Positions 11,501 to 23,609 of a stretch of DNA of 64,000 nt are shown here, in pieces. Source of the DNA: Eremophila alpestris peregrina. Its lineage: Eukaryota; Chordata; Aves; Passeriformes; Alaudidae. Below the pieces are notes generated by a model. The model was not told the origin of the DNA, searched no databases, and was given only the letters and a program-made list of their open reading frames with translations. Within the stretch, counting starts at the first letter, position 1; each line of letters begins with the position of its first letter. Location of the stretch: the NCBI GenBank assembly GCA_009792885.1, contig WMCF01000067.1, forward strand, positions 860,788 through 924,787. The letters run 5' to 3'. A program made the position numbers and the translations under genes.

Positions 11501-14500
11501 ATGAAACACACTTGCTGGCCTGAACAGAGCCACCTGTCACGGGAGATAGGTCCAGCTCCCTAGTGGACAGCTGGACAAGTGTCCATCCTGCTTAGGCCAT
11601 GGAAGATCACTGTATCCTAAGAGGTCTCCAAAATAGGATTACTGATGTCTCTAAGTACCCTGATGTAGAATAAGTGCATCTAATACACAGCTTTACTTTT
11701 ACTGACTCTCTAGACCAACAGGATTTATTGTGCATAGAACAGAAATAAATGAGGGTAAGACCATTACGTATAATGGACTCTCTGGGGGTCACCGCTGCTC
11801 ATATCTAGGATCTAAACTCTTGGAATGGTTTTATTCCTCTTCCCATATGTTCTCTGAAAGCTTTAGAGCGATTCAGCCCATTTTATCCCAAACAATTTTA
11901 CTCCTCAATCATTTTAGGGGATCTTTCAAATTTAAAGCAGAAAACTTATTCATGACGTTAGTTATCACTTGAGTCAGATTTTTGGAGGGACATAAACTCT
12001 CCCCCTCCTTCTGCATTTGGAGTCCGTGGCAAACGCAAATTCTTTGGTGTGCAAAATTAGAGCCAGTGCTGAAGCCCCCACTTCTGACAAGTGTCACCGA
12101 TGTTGGTTGCAATGAGGTGTTCAGTGAGGGAGGAGGAGGAGGATGGTCTTGTGAGGACTGTGCTGGAGGAGGGCCCGGGTCCTACCCTGGCCACTCTCAC
12201 AAGACAGCAGCTACCACGGGTGAGTCACAGCACCCTTTGCTCTGCAGCACTGGCGCTCACAGCCCTGCACCTGCTGTGCGCCCAGCCACTGCTCCAGGGA
12301 TCTGTGTTTGCAGTCGCTGCAATGAAGTGCACAAGGTGCTGGAACTGATCACGGGTGCTTTTCTTCTGTTACTTTATCTAAGGCAGGAGGGCAATTATGC
12401 CTCCTGCATCCGGTCTAAGGAGTTTGAATTGTTTTATTACTTGGTGTTGATGAAAGCAGAACAAATGGGATGACATGTTTGAAAATACCAGGTCTGTGAA
12501 GGATGGAACAGCAGAGCCAGCACGCTCCGACAGTTCCATCCAGCACAGAGATGCCTCTGGGAAGGTTACGAGTGGCAAGCTGGTCATTTCTCTGGCACAG
12601 CCCACTTCTGCACAGACGTAAACCAGTGTGTGTCCTAGTTTGCTATGCATTCTGAGCAGCTGCCATTAGAGTTTCCACATGAGCCTGTGGTTAAATAGCA
12701 AAGGATCATCCTTCTCAAACTAATCAAAGGCACCGTCTCCAGGCACATGGGGTGAGGCTGGAGGACATCTGGAAGGCGAGGAGAAACTCCCCACAGCTGA
12801 GGGGGAAAGCCGAGAGTGAGACGAGAAAAGAGATCGCATTTCTGTGTTTCCAAATTCTCAGATGTTTTGGATTTGCCTGGGAGCCATGAGACGAATTAGG
12901 AAGGGCATTTAAACCAGAAAGCAGTGCATTTCCATGCTCATCTCTTCTTCCTGGTGCTGTGTTGGAACTTTCCTATACTCTTATATCCTCCCCCTTCCTC
13001 CAAGAAATTCAAATCGGATGTTTGAAGTTGCAGTGTTTCCTGAACATGGTGAATCCTTGTCCTGTTTCATTTGTAGATGACCTTGATGATGTATATGTTG
13101 TGTGTCTGCCTTCATGACTGGTTTCAAAATGCTTGTATATGGAATTGAGGCTGGGGGGAAGTTCCTACCTTTTTGTGGGTACAGATTGTAAGAGATGTCA
13201 CTGAGACATTGACTGTGAGAGACCTCATGGCTGTTGCTGTCCTGCCAGAAGGACAGAGATCAAGCAGTGATCTGAGCAGATGATGTCTAGACCTGCTGGT
13301 TACAAGGACTGCTTCCAGCTGCTTTGATCTGTGTGTGTCAGCGGGAGTGGCAGTAGAAATACAGTCAGAGCTCCAGAGGAAATCCTAACTGCTGCAGGGA
13401 CAGTATCTGCTCCAGAACTTGGTGCTGGGGAATGATGAAGCAGCTTCATGAAAGTGCCAATAGTACCATCCGTGGGGAGGCCACCAATGCTGTGTTGGTC
13501 CAGGTCTATTCTGTTCAGGGAGCACCCATCATGAGAGAGGGAGAGGGGCTTCCAGAGAAATGTGTGCAGGTTAACACCCCTCTCTTTGAGAAGGAAAGCA
13601 GGGAAGCCTTCCTAGGTAGATGGTATTAAACATGTCATCACCTTCTTGTTTCTTCTCTCACTTTCTGGCTTGTTCCAGAACCCTTTGTACCAAGAAGTGC
13701 TATTTTGAAACTATGTTTGTGGCCAACAAAGGTTTTTAACATAGTATGTTCTCTTTTTGCAGGATAGAGAACTGCGTCCGGAAGAAATTGAAGGTAACAT
13801 TTGTTGCTCCTTCTTTGTCCTCTTTCTCCCTGACCAGTGAAAACCTATTGGCTGGCCCTTCCACGTTGGCTCCCATGAGTTAAAATAATTCGGGATAAAT
13901 CAAGGGAGATGATTACTGGAGTAATTCCTGGAAACCCTAGCAAAAATCTGTAAAACTAAAAGAGTTCTGCATCCATTCCGTATTCTTCAGGGTGAGAGGA
14001 TGAGTAAGTGATGGGATATTGGCTGTCCCTCCATCTCCCACAGAAAGTGTTGTGGAGCATGTTACTATAATGTGGCTCTAAGGAAGCTGGTTTTACCTGC
14101 TAATCCCCACAGTGAGGAGTATACAGTAGAGTGCAGAAGTAAAAGTTGGAAAAACTTACTAGTTGCAGTTTCTTTAGGGAGCACAGTTTAGCAATGAAGT
14201 GTTTGTGACACTCATAGTTCAAGCAAGCTTTCCTGTAAGGAATGGGTCAGCAGCACTGCTGACAGAAGAGCTTAACTTTGCAGTCATTACCTCATGTAGG
14301 GAGATCTGGTGGGAAAATACTGAGTATCTTAGAGAGTCTGGCTTCATAAAGTGCTGTTGATTCTGGGGAGTTAACTTGGAAAAGGTATTTCAAGCTGTCA
14401 CTGACAATATTGTTCTTCCATTCCCACAGAATTAAGAGAAGCCTTTAAGGAGTTCGATAAAGACAAGGATGGGTTTATTAACTGCAGGGACCTGGGGAAT

Positions 14501-17500
14501 TGCATGCGGACCATGGGCTACATGCCTACTGAGATGGAGCTAATAGAGCTCTCCCAGCAGATCAACATGAACTGTGAGTAATACACACACAGCTGTACCT
14601 GCCTGTTGCTGCTGCACCCTGCATCATTGCCTCAGGCTCTCTTGGTCTCTGGCTGCCTCTTCTCCTTTGCATTTTCCCCCTCTCTTCTTTGGTTTTGATT
14701 TCCAGTCCTTATCATCTCTCCAATTTGTTTGTGGTCCCTAGAAGTCAATGCTTTTGTTTTTGCTTATCAAAGGGACTGTGTGGACTGTAGTGTATATGGG
14801 AACAGTAATTGGAAGGGTTGTTCTTCATGCTTCTGTTGTCAGATATAAAACTGCCCTTAATGTGGGTGGTCAGGCACTGGTGCACAGGTTCTGTGTGTTG
14901 CCACACTGAAGCTGTTGTCAGATGGTGTCAGACTGAAGAGTGAGCCTGGGAGGATGGGGATGCTTTGATCAGATGGATGATGGATGGGCTGTTGCTCTGT
15001 GGTGGTTTTTTGTGATTCTGCTGTGTGCCTGGTGATGGGCTGTGAGTGAGCTGTGCTGGCAGCATGGGATGGGAGCATCTGCTGCAGTCATGGAAAGATG
15101 TGACAAATGCATCTGATTCACTGTAACTGACTTTGTGGCCCTTGTCTTTCACCATCGTTTTTGTCACCTCTCATCTGTGGCAGTGCAGGGAATCACCCTC
15201 AGCCAGGTGGGGAGAAGCATATTTAGTGCATGTTATTTCTGACACAGGATTATGTTAAAAGGACAAATTACTTGGTCAAGGGAAGGAAAACAGCTGTGAC
15301 ATATGCAATCAGTCACACACAAAAACAGCTGATAACCCTAGCACGCGAGTGCTTGGGAATTTGAGAGTGTTGCTGACAGCTCTCAGGGCACTAACAAGAA
15401 AAAGAACTAATACAATGAATAAACTGTTGGAGACACATCAGCTGCTGTGATGGAGCAGGACTGCAGCACTGCTGCAGGGCACTGCCCAGGCTTTGCAGGA
15501 ACATCATGCATGTGCCCTTGCCGTGCCCTTTGGCACAGGCACAGCAGAGAGTTGCTATAAGCACTAGAATGTGTGATGCAATAAGGGTGTGACAGTCCAT
15601 GGCAGCTAGGATGGAACAGCTTGGGCTCATTCTGCCCAGCCCATAATCCAGAAAATACAGGGTCAAACTACCTCTCCTTTTCCTTCTACTGTCCCACACC
15701 TTCTGTGCTTGTGCTTCCTGGGCCAAGTGCTTTCTGGGGCACACAGAAATGCAAAGTGAGTGCTTCACTTGGCTAAATTATGGAGTTCTTACACACAATC
15801 TTTCATCTTGTTCCAAGTGGGTGGCCATGTGGATTTTGAAGATTTTGTTGAGCTGATGGGACCAAAACTTCTAGCAGAGACTGCAGACATGATTGGTGTA
15901 AAAGAACTTCGTGATGCCTTCAGAGAGGTGAGTGATCCCTTCCACATGCTCCCAGAGAGATGAGCAACACAAGACAGGTTAGAGAGAAGACCCACTGGAG
16001 AAGAGGAGGAGGAGAGAGCAGTACAGTGGAAGACCTAGAAAGAGCCCAGTCAGGCATGGAATAAGGGAGGAGCAGAAAACATTGCTAAGATAAGGAACTC
16101 TTGAGGCAAGGAAGAGAAAAGCTGGTGCAGACACAGCATTTGCAAGGGTTCTCTGAGGAGAAAAGACAGACTGGATCCAAAGGAGGAAAAGGAGGGACAT
16201 GGAGAAAATGGAGTAAATATAGGGCAACTCAGGAGGAGGACATTACAAAAACCAACCCAGAGCAAGATCTGTTTCCATTAACTGTATTTCCCCTGCTGGT
16301 ATTTTCGTGTGCTTGCAGTTTGACACCAATGGTGATGGGGAGATCAGCACCAGTGAGCTGCGAGAAGCCATGAAGAAACTTCTAGGGCAGCAGGTGGGTC
16401 ACCGGGATATTGAAGAGATCATCCGGGACGTGGATCTCAATGGAGATGGGCGTGTTGATTTTGAAGGTGAGAAAGGATCAACACTCGCTGTCCATCTGCT
16501 CTGGTGTGAGTCAGAGTTTCACATCAGAAGCTGAAGTGGAAGATTGGCATGCTCAGGGCCCAGGGTTCTGAAGTATGGAGAAAAAATTATTTCTTTTTCA
16601 GTCAGATGAATTGTTCTTTTGTGTATCATCTCTTGCTGCATCTCAGTTTCGATCAGGTCTCCATAATTCTAGCATGATAAGAGATAGAACCTGCCAAACA
16701 GAGGCAGATCCTGGTGCACGCATGCTGTGCCTGCCATTGTTTTATGGGGCATTTTCCTTTCTTTAAATCTACTGCAAGAGCTGTGAGGTTGCTGGTTTGC
16801 TTTGGAGAATGCATTGCACCTTCCATTTCCTCTGGCTTACCTTTGTTATACTGGTTTATAGAGAATTTGTTTCTGTGCCTTTATGCCAGAAGATGGTCAC
16901 ATGCCAGCTGTGCCCACTAAGACTGCAGATATCTGATCTATAGGTGTCATGTTAAATCCTAGAAATAATTAAATTTTTCTTACACTTTTCATGCCAGAAG
17001 GACTTTGAAGAATAAGAGTGGTTAGGCTACTATCCTAGCCATTAGCTGTGGCAGGAGCAATATTAATAGAGCCCAAGGTTTCTGGCAAGGAAACAGTTGA
17101 TATCAGACAGCTAAGAAGATATAAGACCTGGAAGGTGTGAGAGTGTGGCAGGCTGCTTTTTTCCCTGGTAGAAATCCAGATGTCCCTTTGCAGTAAGGGT
17201 GAAGTACAGGAACTATAAAATTAAAGTAAAATTGACACAATTTTTTTTGCTCAGCAGCATTTCTGGGTCTCCTGCATGATAAGGCATCTCAGTCCTCAGG
17301 ATTACTGAAGCCTCTGAGGGCTTTGAAAATATTAGAATACCACAAGTGTCTTCCTAGAAAGTATCTGGTAGCTGCAGTTGTTCTAATGCACTGGCTGATT
17401 ACATGACAGTAGCTCTCCGTGTTTCCCACAGCTAAATTATGTTAGACAGCTAAAACACATGAAATGGTATCCCAGTATCAATTTCTCTGTGAGTTACCAC

Positions 17501-18233
17501 TTTAGTTGTCAAAGGACACCTCCATCGATGGAAAAGAAGTCAAGGGGATAATTTCCACTGCCCTCCTCTTTGCAGAGTCATTAGTTCCTCAGCAATTCCA
17601 GTGCAGAATGAAAACACATTTATATCTCATGGCATTTACAGTCAATTTGAACAATTGCAATTGACTTCACAGACTGCAGGGGTAGTCAAGAAATAGATAC
17701 AGGGTATCCTTTCAGTTAACATGTACCTTTAAAAACAAGGAGTCCCTTAAAGTGAACTTTTCTGTACAAGAATGCCAGTGTCTTGCAAAGCTCTCGTGCT
17801 TTCCCACACTGGTATCTCTGTGAAGTGGCAAGTTTACTAAGGAGTCATACCATGTTCCCAAAACTGTAAATCAAGGTTCCCTGAAGTTACAGTGTAGGGA
17901 GACAATGCTTGCTGTGGTGTTGCACAAAGGGTTGCTTGTGCAAACAAGACCGTAGGTGGCTGGGAAGGAGTCCAAGGCAATGAATTGACCTGCTAGAGGG
18001 ATCTTATCACCACGTCTAATGCCAGGATTAAAGCCCATGTTGTGTGAACTCTCAGGACCAGTCTCGGAGTGCACAGACTTTGCTGGCAGCCTGGGGACTC
18101 CCCCTGGGAGTCTCACCCTGGCTGCTCACTGTCTCCAATCAATGAAAGCTGGGTTGGGGACCATGGATGCCTTCTGGTTCAGGGCTGTCTTGTGTTGTTG
18201 GTTACAGAGTTTGTTCGCATGATGTCCCGTTGA
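5466..18233 (+). CDS. CABP1: Calcium-binding protein 1 (CaBP1), seven coding exons
   Basis: This is a neuronal EF-hand Ca2+ sensor related to calmodulin. In mammals it modulates voltage-gated Ca2+ channels and IP3 receptors at membranes. Coding exons are 5466-5510, 10075-10251, 13763-13793, 14430-14573, 15818-15927, 16319-16466 and 18208-18233, which total 681 bases and encode 226 residues (human long form about 227). The protein starts MGNCVKS, giving an N-myristoylation Gly2 and a possible palmitoylated Cys4. EF1 loop is residues 94-105 (DKDKDGFINCRD). EF2 loop, 130-141, lacks the acidic ligands at positions 1, 3 and 5, as is known for this family's silent EF2. EF3 is 171-182 (DTNGDGEISTSE) and EF4 is 208-219 (DLNGDGRVDFEE). 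The protein ends MMSR. The ATG has A at -3 and G at +4. All splice sites are GT/AG and all phases join. Identity is very secure; the upstream caldendrin exon is not seen. Confidence 0.97.
5511..10074 (+). other. CABP1: CABP1 intron 1
   Basis: A 4.6 kb intron with GT and AG ends. It begins with a degenerate TG/CA-rich stretch (5716-6380). I see no other coding exon, RNA gene or mobile element in the remainder. Confidence 0.85.
5716..6380. repeat. Degenerate TG/CA-rich low-complexity region
   Basis: The plus strand is full of short TGTGTG, TGCA, CACATG and GTGTGCACGTG runs without a clean repeat unit. This looks like an old, decayed dinucleotide or minisatellite region. Alternating purine-pyrimidine stretches of this kind can adopt Z-DNA. 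Nearby small open frames are Cys/His/Val-rich only because of this composition. Confidence 0.7.
10075..10251 (+). CDS. CABP1: CABP1 coding exon 2 (long-form cassette exon)
   Basis: It encodes residues 16-74, from IRHDEKTSYKAVQTS to CIFLRKGFAENRQP. Length is 177 bases with phase 0 at both ends, so skipping it joins exon 1 to exon 3 in frame. This fits the known difference between the short (CaBP1-S) and long (CaBP1-L) forms. The donor starts GTACGTAAGT; the first GT is the one that keeps frame with the next exon. Confidence 0.94.
10252..13762 (+). other. CABP1: CABP1 intron 2
   Basis: A 3.5 kb intron. From about 10440 to 12000 it is AT-rich and unlike the surrounding GC-richer intron sequence, and it holds a 49-base-period partial duplication near 10526-10600. 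No coding exon is recognised. Confidence 0.8.
10526..10600. repeat. Two-copy direct repeat, period about 49 bases
   Basis: The string CATAATCATATGAATTCAGG at 10526 recurs with one T-to-C change at 10575. Both copies lie in CABP1 intron 2. This is a simple local duplication; no function is implied. Confidence 0.75.
13763..13793 (+). CDS. CABP1: CABP1 coding exon 3 (31-base microexon)
   Basis: It encodes DRELRPEEIE plus one base of the next codon. The acceptor follows a strong TTCTCTTTTTGCAG tract, and the donor is GTAACA. Its phase 0 entry and phase 1 exit fit the exons on both sides and the known CaBP1 sequence before EF1. Confidence 0.94.
14430..14573 (+). CDS. CABP1: CABP1 coding exon 4 (EF1 and linker)
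   Basis: A 144-base exon encoding ELREAFKEF, the EF1 loop DKDKDGFINCRD and the helix up to QQINMN. The donor is GTGAGT. The split codon with the next exon gives Leu133. Confidence 0.96.
15818..15927 (+). CDS. CABP1: CABP1 coding exon 5 (silent EF2, central linker)
   Basis: A 110-base exon encoding GGHVDFEDFVELMGPK and on to KELRDAFRE. It carries the second half of the non-canonical EF2. The donor is GTGAGT. Confidence 0.96.
15928..16318 (+). other. CABP1: CABP1 intron 5
   Basis: A 391-base purine-rich intron with GT/AG ends. Nothing else is recognised in it. The preceding exon reads into it for a few codons before a stop. Confidence 0.9.
16319..16466 (+). CDS. CABP1: CABP1 coding exon 6 (EF3 and most of EF4)
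   Basis: A 148-base exon encoding FDTNGDGEISTSELREAM to VDLNGDGRVDFE. Both loops have the canonical D-x-D/N-x-D-G spacing expected for Ca2+ binding. The donor is GTGAGA. Confidence 0.97.
16467..18207 (+). other. CABP1: CABP1 intron 6
   Basis: A 1.74 kb intron with GT/AG ends. No coding or RNA feature is recognised inside it. Confidence 0.85.
18208..18233 (+). CDS. CABP1: CABP1 coding exon 7 (C-terminus and stop)
   Basis: After a GTTACAG acceptor it encodes the rest of EF4 and the tail EFVRMMSR, then TGA. This is the conserved CaBP1 C-terminus. Confidence 0.95.
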
Positions 18234-21200
18234 AGATTATTCTCAGCTAAAGAAGAATCAGCACCTTAGAGAGGGCAGAAGAGGACCTAGATGGAGCATC
18301 TAGCCCCGATGCTCCTACACGAAGGTTTATCGGCTGGCTGCAACTGGGACATTGCAAGATGACCTGCTGCTCCTCCCTCATGGTGGTCCCCATGCCCCTC
18401 CACCCTTTCACACTGTGAAAGACTTGCAACTTCCTACAACTGGAACCATTCCTTGAAGATGATTGCAGGAAACTGCAGAGCCAGGACTTGCCATGATGCT
18501 TTCATGGGATATTTGCAACTTTAGACTCCTCCTCCCCAGCTTTATTCTCCCACCAGCTGCTGCAAAGCAAAAGCAGGAGAAATCCTTTTGGATTGGTGGA
18601 TGAGAGCAAAGCCATTGGGACCGGTGGCAGCCTCAGGGCGTGCTCTGCACTTCTTGGTTTCCCTTGGTGAACCGTATCTGTGTTTGCTGTCTCAGTGTGT
18701 GTCTATCTGTGTGAAGTTATTTATGCTTCCCCAACATTTATTTGCATCTCCTGTGGTTATGTTTACCAAGAGAAAATTCAAATATATGTCTTGGGGGGGA
18801 AAAGGGATAAATATGCACGTTGAAATGATGTGGAGCCTGAATGTCCCTGTGAGAGTGGTGGCCGGGCTGGGGGAGAAGGGCTTGGGCAGGTGCACACCCC
18901 AGTGCCTGCACCAGCATCCAGAGGCAAACCCTTGCTGTGGTAAGAGGAGTCAGTGCTGGCCACTAAGTCTGTGTCAGGACTCTGCCCTCCCTCCTGCTCC
19001 AGGGGCCTGGAGGTGCCTCACAGTGAGGGCAGTGTGAAGGGTCCCCATCTCTGCATCCCCTCCACTGGCATGGCCACAGGTGAGAGCCCCTGCAGTATCA
19101 TGGGAAGGAGAAATGGGAGAAAGGGCCCAGAGCGGAGCTGGTGGGAACAGAATAGGCAACAATGGCCAACCTCACCCTTTTCAGATAATTTTAAACACAA
19201 CTGTGAGCACGTGTACGGTGGGGCCATGCTGTGGGAGCTGAGCTGCAACTCCACTGGTGCTGGGGATTGACTGGGAGCCTCTTTGTGTGGCAGTGCCCTG
19301 CTCTCCAACCTCTTCACACCCAGAAATGCTGCACATGTCTGCAGCAGTGATGACAGCAGGCTCCAGGCCCTACCAGCTGCTTCCGGACACATCAGATCTT
19401 ATCCTTCTTTCCCCAAGATGCTCCCAACCTACCACTCTCTTCCCCTACTCTACCAGACCTACAGTTGTCTCCTTTCTCTATGCAAAGGCTCAGTCACGAG
19501 TTACCTGGATTAATTTCTGCTTGGCTTCAAAGAGCACCATCATCACTGTGTGTTTCTTGGTGTGACTGGGAGCAGTTCTCCTCTTGGTTGCCTCCTTACT
19601 CAAACTGGGAGGTCAAGGACCAATATCCTCCTGCTTCCTCCATCTCAAATCTTTCACTTCTGAGGTTCTCTTTCAGATTCTTGGGATCCACAAATCCATG
19701 TCCCAAAAGAAGGATTTTCTATTCTACTTTCCTGTTTCTGTGCCAACCAGCATAGCTGTAGTGATGGCTGATGCTCCAGTGATGGAAAAACTATGTTTCT
19801 CTTTATCTTTGTGTGTGCGCACTTGTTTACTTGTGTTTGCACAGGTGTGTGCACTAGGAAGGGTTTGTGTGTGCACACATAAAAGCAAGGAGTGCAGATA
19901 GGTACCTGGGAGTGCAGCAATAGAAGAGTTTGTATGCACATGGGTGTATGCAAACTTTGTGTGGTTATCTATGGAGCTGGTCCCATCTTGGAAATGTGGG
20001 TGTGAGCCAAGAAATTGGAAAATTGATATTTACAGATCTCCACATTTACTGGCTCAGCAGCTGTATTGTTGAGGGTGATATTGGAGATAAGGGTGATAAA
20101 CTGAACAGAGTCCAGAGTCCTGGTACATTATAAATGTGTTTAGGGTAATGCTGGGGAGGGGGAGCCATGTGCAGGCTTGTGTCTGCCAAAGGGAGTGCTG
20201 GTATACAACTGTGCTTCACTTACAGTGGAGCCTGTTAAAGAAGAAGCTGCTTGTGCATGTGGAGCAGGACAGTTGTGCTGCTGCTTGTGTGTTGCAGAGT
20301 GCTATGCCTGCCTGTGGGCACTGGGGATGACTTGTGGCATATGCCTTGTGCCACAGCCAGCCTGCAGGAGCCCAGTGGATAGTCAGAAGCCACAAGTGTG
20401 GTGGCTGCCTCTGCCTGCTCCTTCCCACACCCTGCCCTGAGCAGTCACATCTTTTGCCCACAGCATCAGATAGCAGGACAGTCTTTATTTAAAATGGTTA
20501 CCACATGTCTAGAGGCTGGACTGATCCACAGTGCAGCATCACAGTGCCTGGGCACCTTCCCTGCAAACTACAGCCATTTTCACCTAAGCAGGTCCCTGTG
20601 TTTGTCGTGTGGCAGAGCTGTGCCTGACATCCCAGGAGTGCTAGGCAAAGGCTGGCTGCAGGACACCTTTGTGTCATTGCAGAGGCAGTCCTGGAACCAC
20701 AGCTACTTCTGAGGAAAGCTGAGTCTGCCAAATCATCTGTAGCTCTTTTCTGCAAGTCTCACCAGGATACAGTGAACAGGTCAGACAGGGCAGGTCTCAA
20801 AAGCCTTCTTCTTTTATTTTTTTTTTCCTTCCATCAGAAGCTCTTGAGCTCCTGCTGCTAGCCTGATTTTATTTTCACAACAAACCCCAAGTAATCCCAG
20901 GGAGTTTTACTATTTTCTTGTGTACACAGGGGCAGAGATTAAAGATCCAATCTAAATAATCTAATTCCAGAGATAATCCTTTTGCTCTCATCTCCAATTT
21001 GGTACCAGGGAGGCTTCCTAAGAGCTCTACATGGCAGAGCACAGCTGGTCCCTTGGGGACACTTGAGCCTTGTAGCCCTGTGCCATTTGGGAAGGCTATG
21101 GGGCAGTGGGGCTGGCTCAGATATCTCATTAGCCATGAGGTCTCCTTCTGACCCATACATCTTTGCTGCTCTTTTTGGACATCCCAAATTCTGATCCCAT

Positions 21201-22890
21201 CTGGATTCCCAGCAGGAAATGGCTAATACCTTAAACATGTGCCCCTCATTGCTCATGAACAATCAGGGTGGTAGGTAGACCAGGCAAGACTGATTCGAGA
21301 CAGTCATTTTGTCACAGCTGCCAGGGGACAGGGAGAGATCAGGGGATTGGAAAAATGACCCTGAGCCTTTCACTTGTAGGTTACTGGTGTAAATCCAGCC
21401 TGCATCAAGGGACTGACTGATGGCTCAGTGGATTAGTAACAGGGTGGAGCCTTTGACATCTGGGCACAAACTGCCATCGAGTTGCTGGTGTGACAGCAAG
21501 TATTGATTCGAGGCAGCAGTGTAGGACACCATAGACACAGGCCAGTGTCTGCCAGGAGCTGTGACCAACCTGTGAGCCTCCTCTTGCCCCCAGATGAGCA
21601 CAGCCACTGTCCCTCCTCACTGCTGCTCAGTTAATCCCTCTTGCTTTGGGATGCACTACCAACTATTGGGAAATGATCACCCACATTTTTAGAACATGCT
21701 CACCCTGGGGACACCTAGTAACACTTAAAGTGTTCATGTGCTTCAAAGTTGTGCTTCTGACCCACACATCAAAAAAAAACAAAACAAAACAAACAGTTTA
21801 AAGTGTAGGATTAGGGAGGATCATTTGTAATCAGCACAAATGAGCTCTAATTAGGCCTCCCTCAGCCTCATCAACTGGACAGCGTTGTCCTGGCCACGGC
21901 TGCTTGTACTCCTTTGGTAACAGAACTTGGGGGACACCCAAGAGGTCACAAACACAGCAGGGATACAGGAGATTAGCCTGGATTTGATCAGATTCTGCCA
22001 GGGCTGGGGTCTGTAATGCTGAGATGATTTGCCAGGAATCAGCATGAGGTGGCTGGATCTGGCGAGGTGCTAAGCATACACATTTCATGCTACTAATCTG
22101 GATATAGTTTCCTAGGGCACCCTGTAGTTTTAGGAACCCCTTCCTGGCAGCAGTGCTGGTGTGTGAGTGCAGCAGTGCCATGTCTGTCCTGGCCCAGCTA
22201 TACCATGAGCCCAGGAATTGATGTCACAGCAGCAGGAACTTTGGGGTCCACTCCAACGTGGGCAGAGCAGACTGGGGAGCAGGGGGTTGCACACTCTGCC
22301 AAACAGTTCACTTCTCCAAGACTGTGTCTGATTAAGAGGTCCACAGGTGCATTACAAAAGCAACAAATGCATTTAATTCTCAGTCTGCAGCAGTCTTTAT
22401 TTATAAAAGCAAATGCTTTTCAAAAGACTTGAATTAATAAAACATCACTGGCACTTAGAAGCAGCCACTGGTAATGCAGCCGGTGCCAGGAGCACAGCCC
22501 TGAGGCCTGGCTGGTATCTGATGCCTCAAGGAACACCGTGATCAGACAGAAGGGCAAACATGAAGTTATTTATTCCCTCTTTGTGTAGGCAGTGAGTTTC
22601 ATTCGACCTCCACCGGGGATATCTCACTTCAGCCATCCAAGACCTTGCCAAGGTCCTCCAGAAAACAAACTCGGGATTTTACATTCTCCTATAAAGAGCA
22701 ACCCAGGGATCAGCCCGCTGGCAGTGTCACGGTCACCTCCCCGCCTTCCCCTTCACTGGCCGCTTTGCTTCTCAGGCAGATTATTGTGGTGCGAGGTGCT
22801 TGCACACCACTGGCCGCCTCGCTCCTTACCGGGCGGGCGGCAGCTGCCTATTCCCTTACTCCATGGCAGGGACGAACAGGAACAGCGTGT
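18234..22890. other. CABP1 3'UTR and CABP1-MLEC intergenic DNA
   Basis: The first part must be CABP1 3'UTR, but its end is unclear. No AATAAA is seen close to the stop. Possible weak signals are ATTAAA at 20938-20943 and AATAAA at 22436-22441. An A-rich simple stretch lies near 21769-21795. No other gene is recognised. Confidence 0.6.
22436..22441 (+). terminator. Candidate poly(A) signal, AATAAA
   Basis: A canonical hexamer about 4.2 kb past the CABP1 stop and upstream of the MLEC promoter. It would give CABP1 a long 3'UTR. There is no direct support that it is used. Confidence 0.25.
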
Positions 22891-23083
22891 TCTGCCAAGG
22901 CAGCGAGCCGGGCTTGGGAGCTGCAGTTCAGAGCGCAGCGGGCACGGAGCTACCGGGACGTGGCGAGGAGCCGCCCCCGACGGCGGTGGAGCTCCCGCTG
23001 CCCCAGCTCCGCTTCCAGCCCCTTCCCCGAGGACACCGGGTCCGCTCGGGTCCGCTCCGGTCTGCGCCGCCGCAGCGCCGTCC

Positions 23084-23097
23084 GTTGCCCCGGCAAC
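23084..23097. promoter_or_regulatory. RFX X-box palindrome in MLEC promoter
   Basis: The sequence is GTTGCC-CC-GGCAAC, a perfect inverted repeat with a two-base spacer, the form bound by RFX-family factors. It is about 510 bases upstream of the MLEC ATG. Binding is inferred from the motif only. Confidence 0.55.
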
Positions 23098-23443
23098 CCT
23101 CCGTCTGTGCTTCCCGCCGCCGCCCCACCGTGCTCCGCGTTCCGCCGCGCTGGAGCACCGCGATTGGCGGCGCGGAGGGGCGGGCTCTGCCCACCGGCGG
23201 CCGGCGCTCAGGCCAGCTCGCCGGGCTGTCCCCGCTCCAGACACGGCGCTGGGGAGCCTCGTCCGTCCCCGCCGCTCCTTGCCGGGGGAGCCAGTTCCAC
23301 AGGCGCTCCGCTCCCTGCGCGGGCGGTCCCGGCCCCGGTCTCCCCAGCCCGCAGGGAGCCGGCTCCCCGCGCAGCTCCCGCCGCTGTCCCCGCGCCGCTC
23401 AGCCCAGCCCGCCCACCGCCGCCGCTCATTGGCCCGCCGCCTT

Positions 23444-23455
23444 ATGAATATGCAG
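23444..23455 (+). promoter_or_regulatory. POU MORE-like motif in MLEC promoter
   Basis: ATGAATATGCAG differs at the last base from the palindromic POU-dimer (MORE) type ATG(A/C)ATATGCAT. It is flanked by two ATTGG boxes and stands out as AT-rich inside a CpG island. Function is inference. Confidence 0.4.
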
Positions 23456-23609
23456 ATACCGGCCCGCGGCCGTCTAATGGCAGACGGGCGGGTAATTAAT
23501 ATTCTCGTTAGGGCGCGCGGATTGGCCGGCGCTCGTCCCGCCCCGGCAGCGCGGTAAGCCGCCCCCTGTCGGCGGCAGGAAGGGGCGGGCGCGGCGCCGG
23601 GAGCGCGAC

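Noticed and set aside
22592..23557. 321-codon open frame on the plus strand upstream of MLEC
   Set aside because: It lies in a CpG island where stops are rare, is Pro/Arg/Ala-rich, matches no family, and other frames and the opposite strand are also open. It is promoter sequence.
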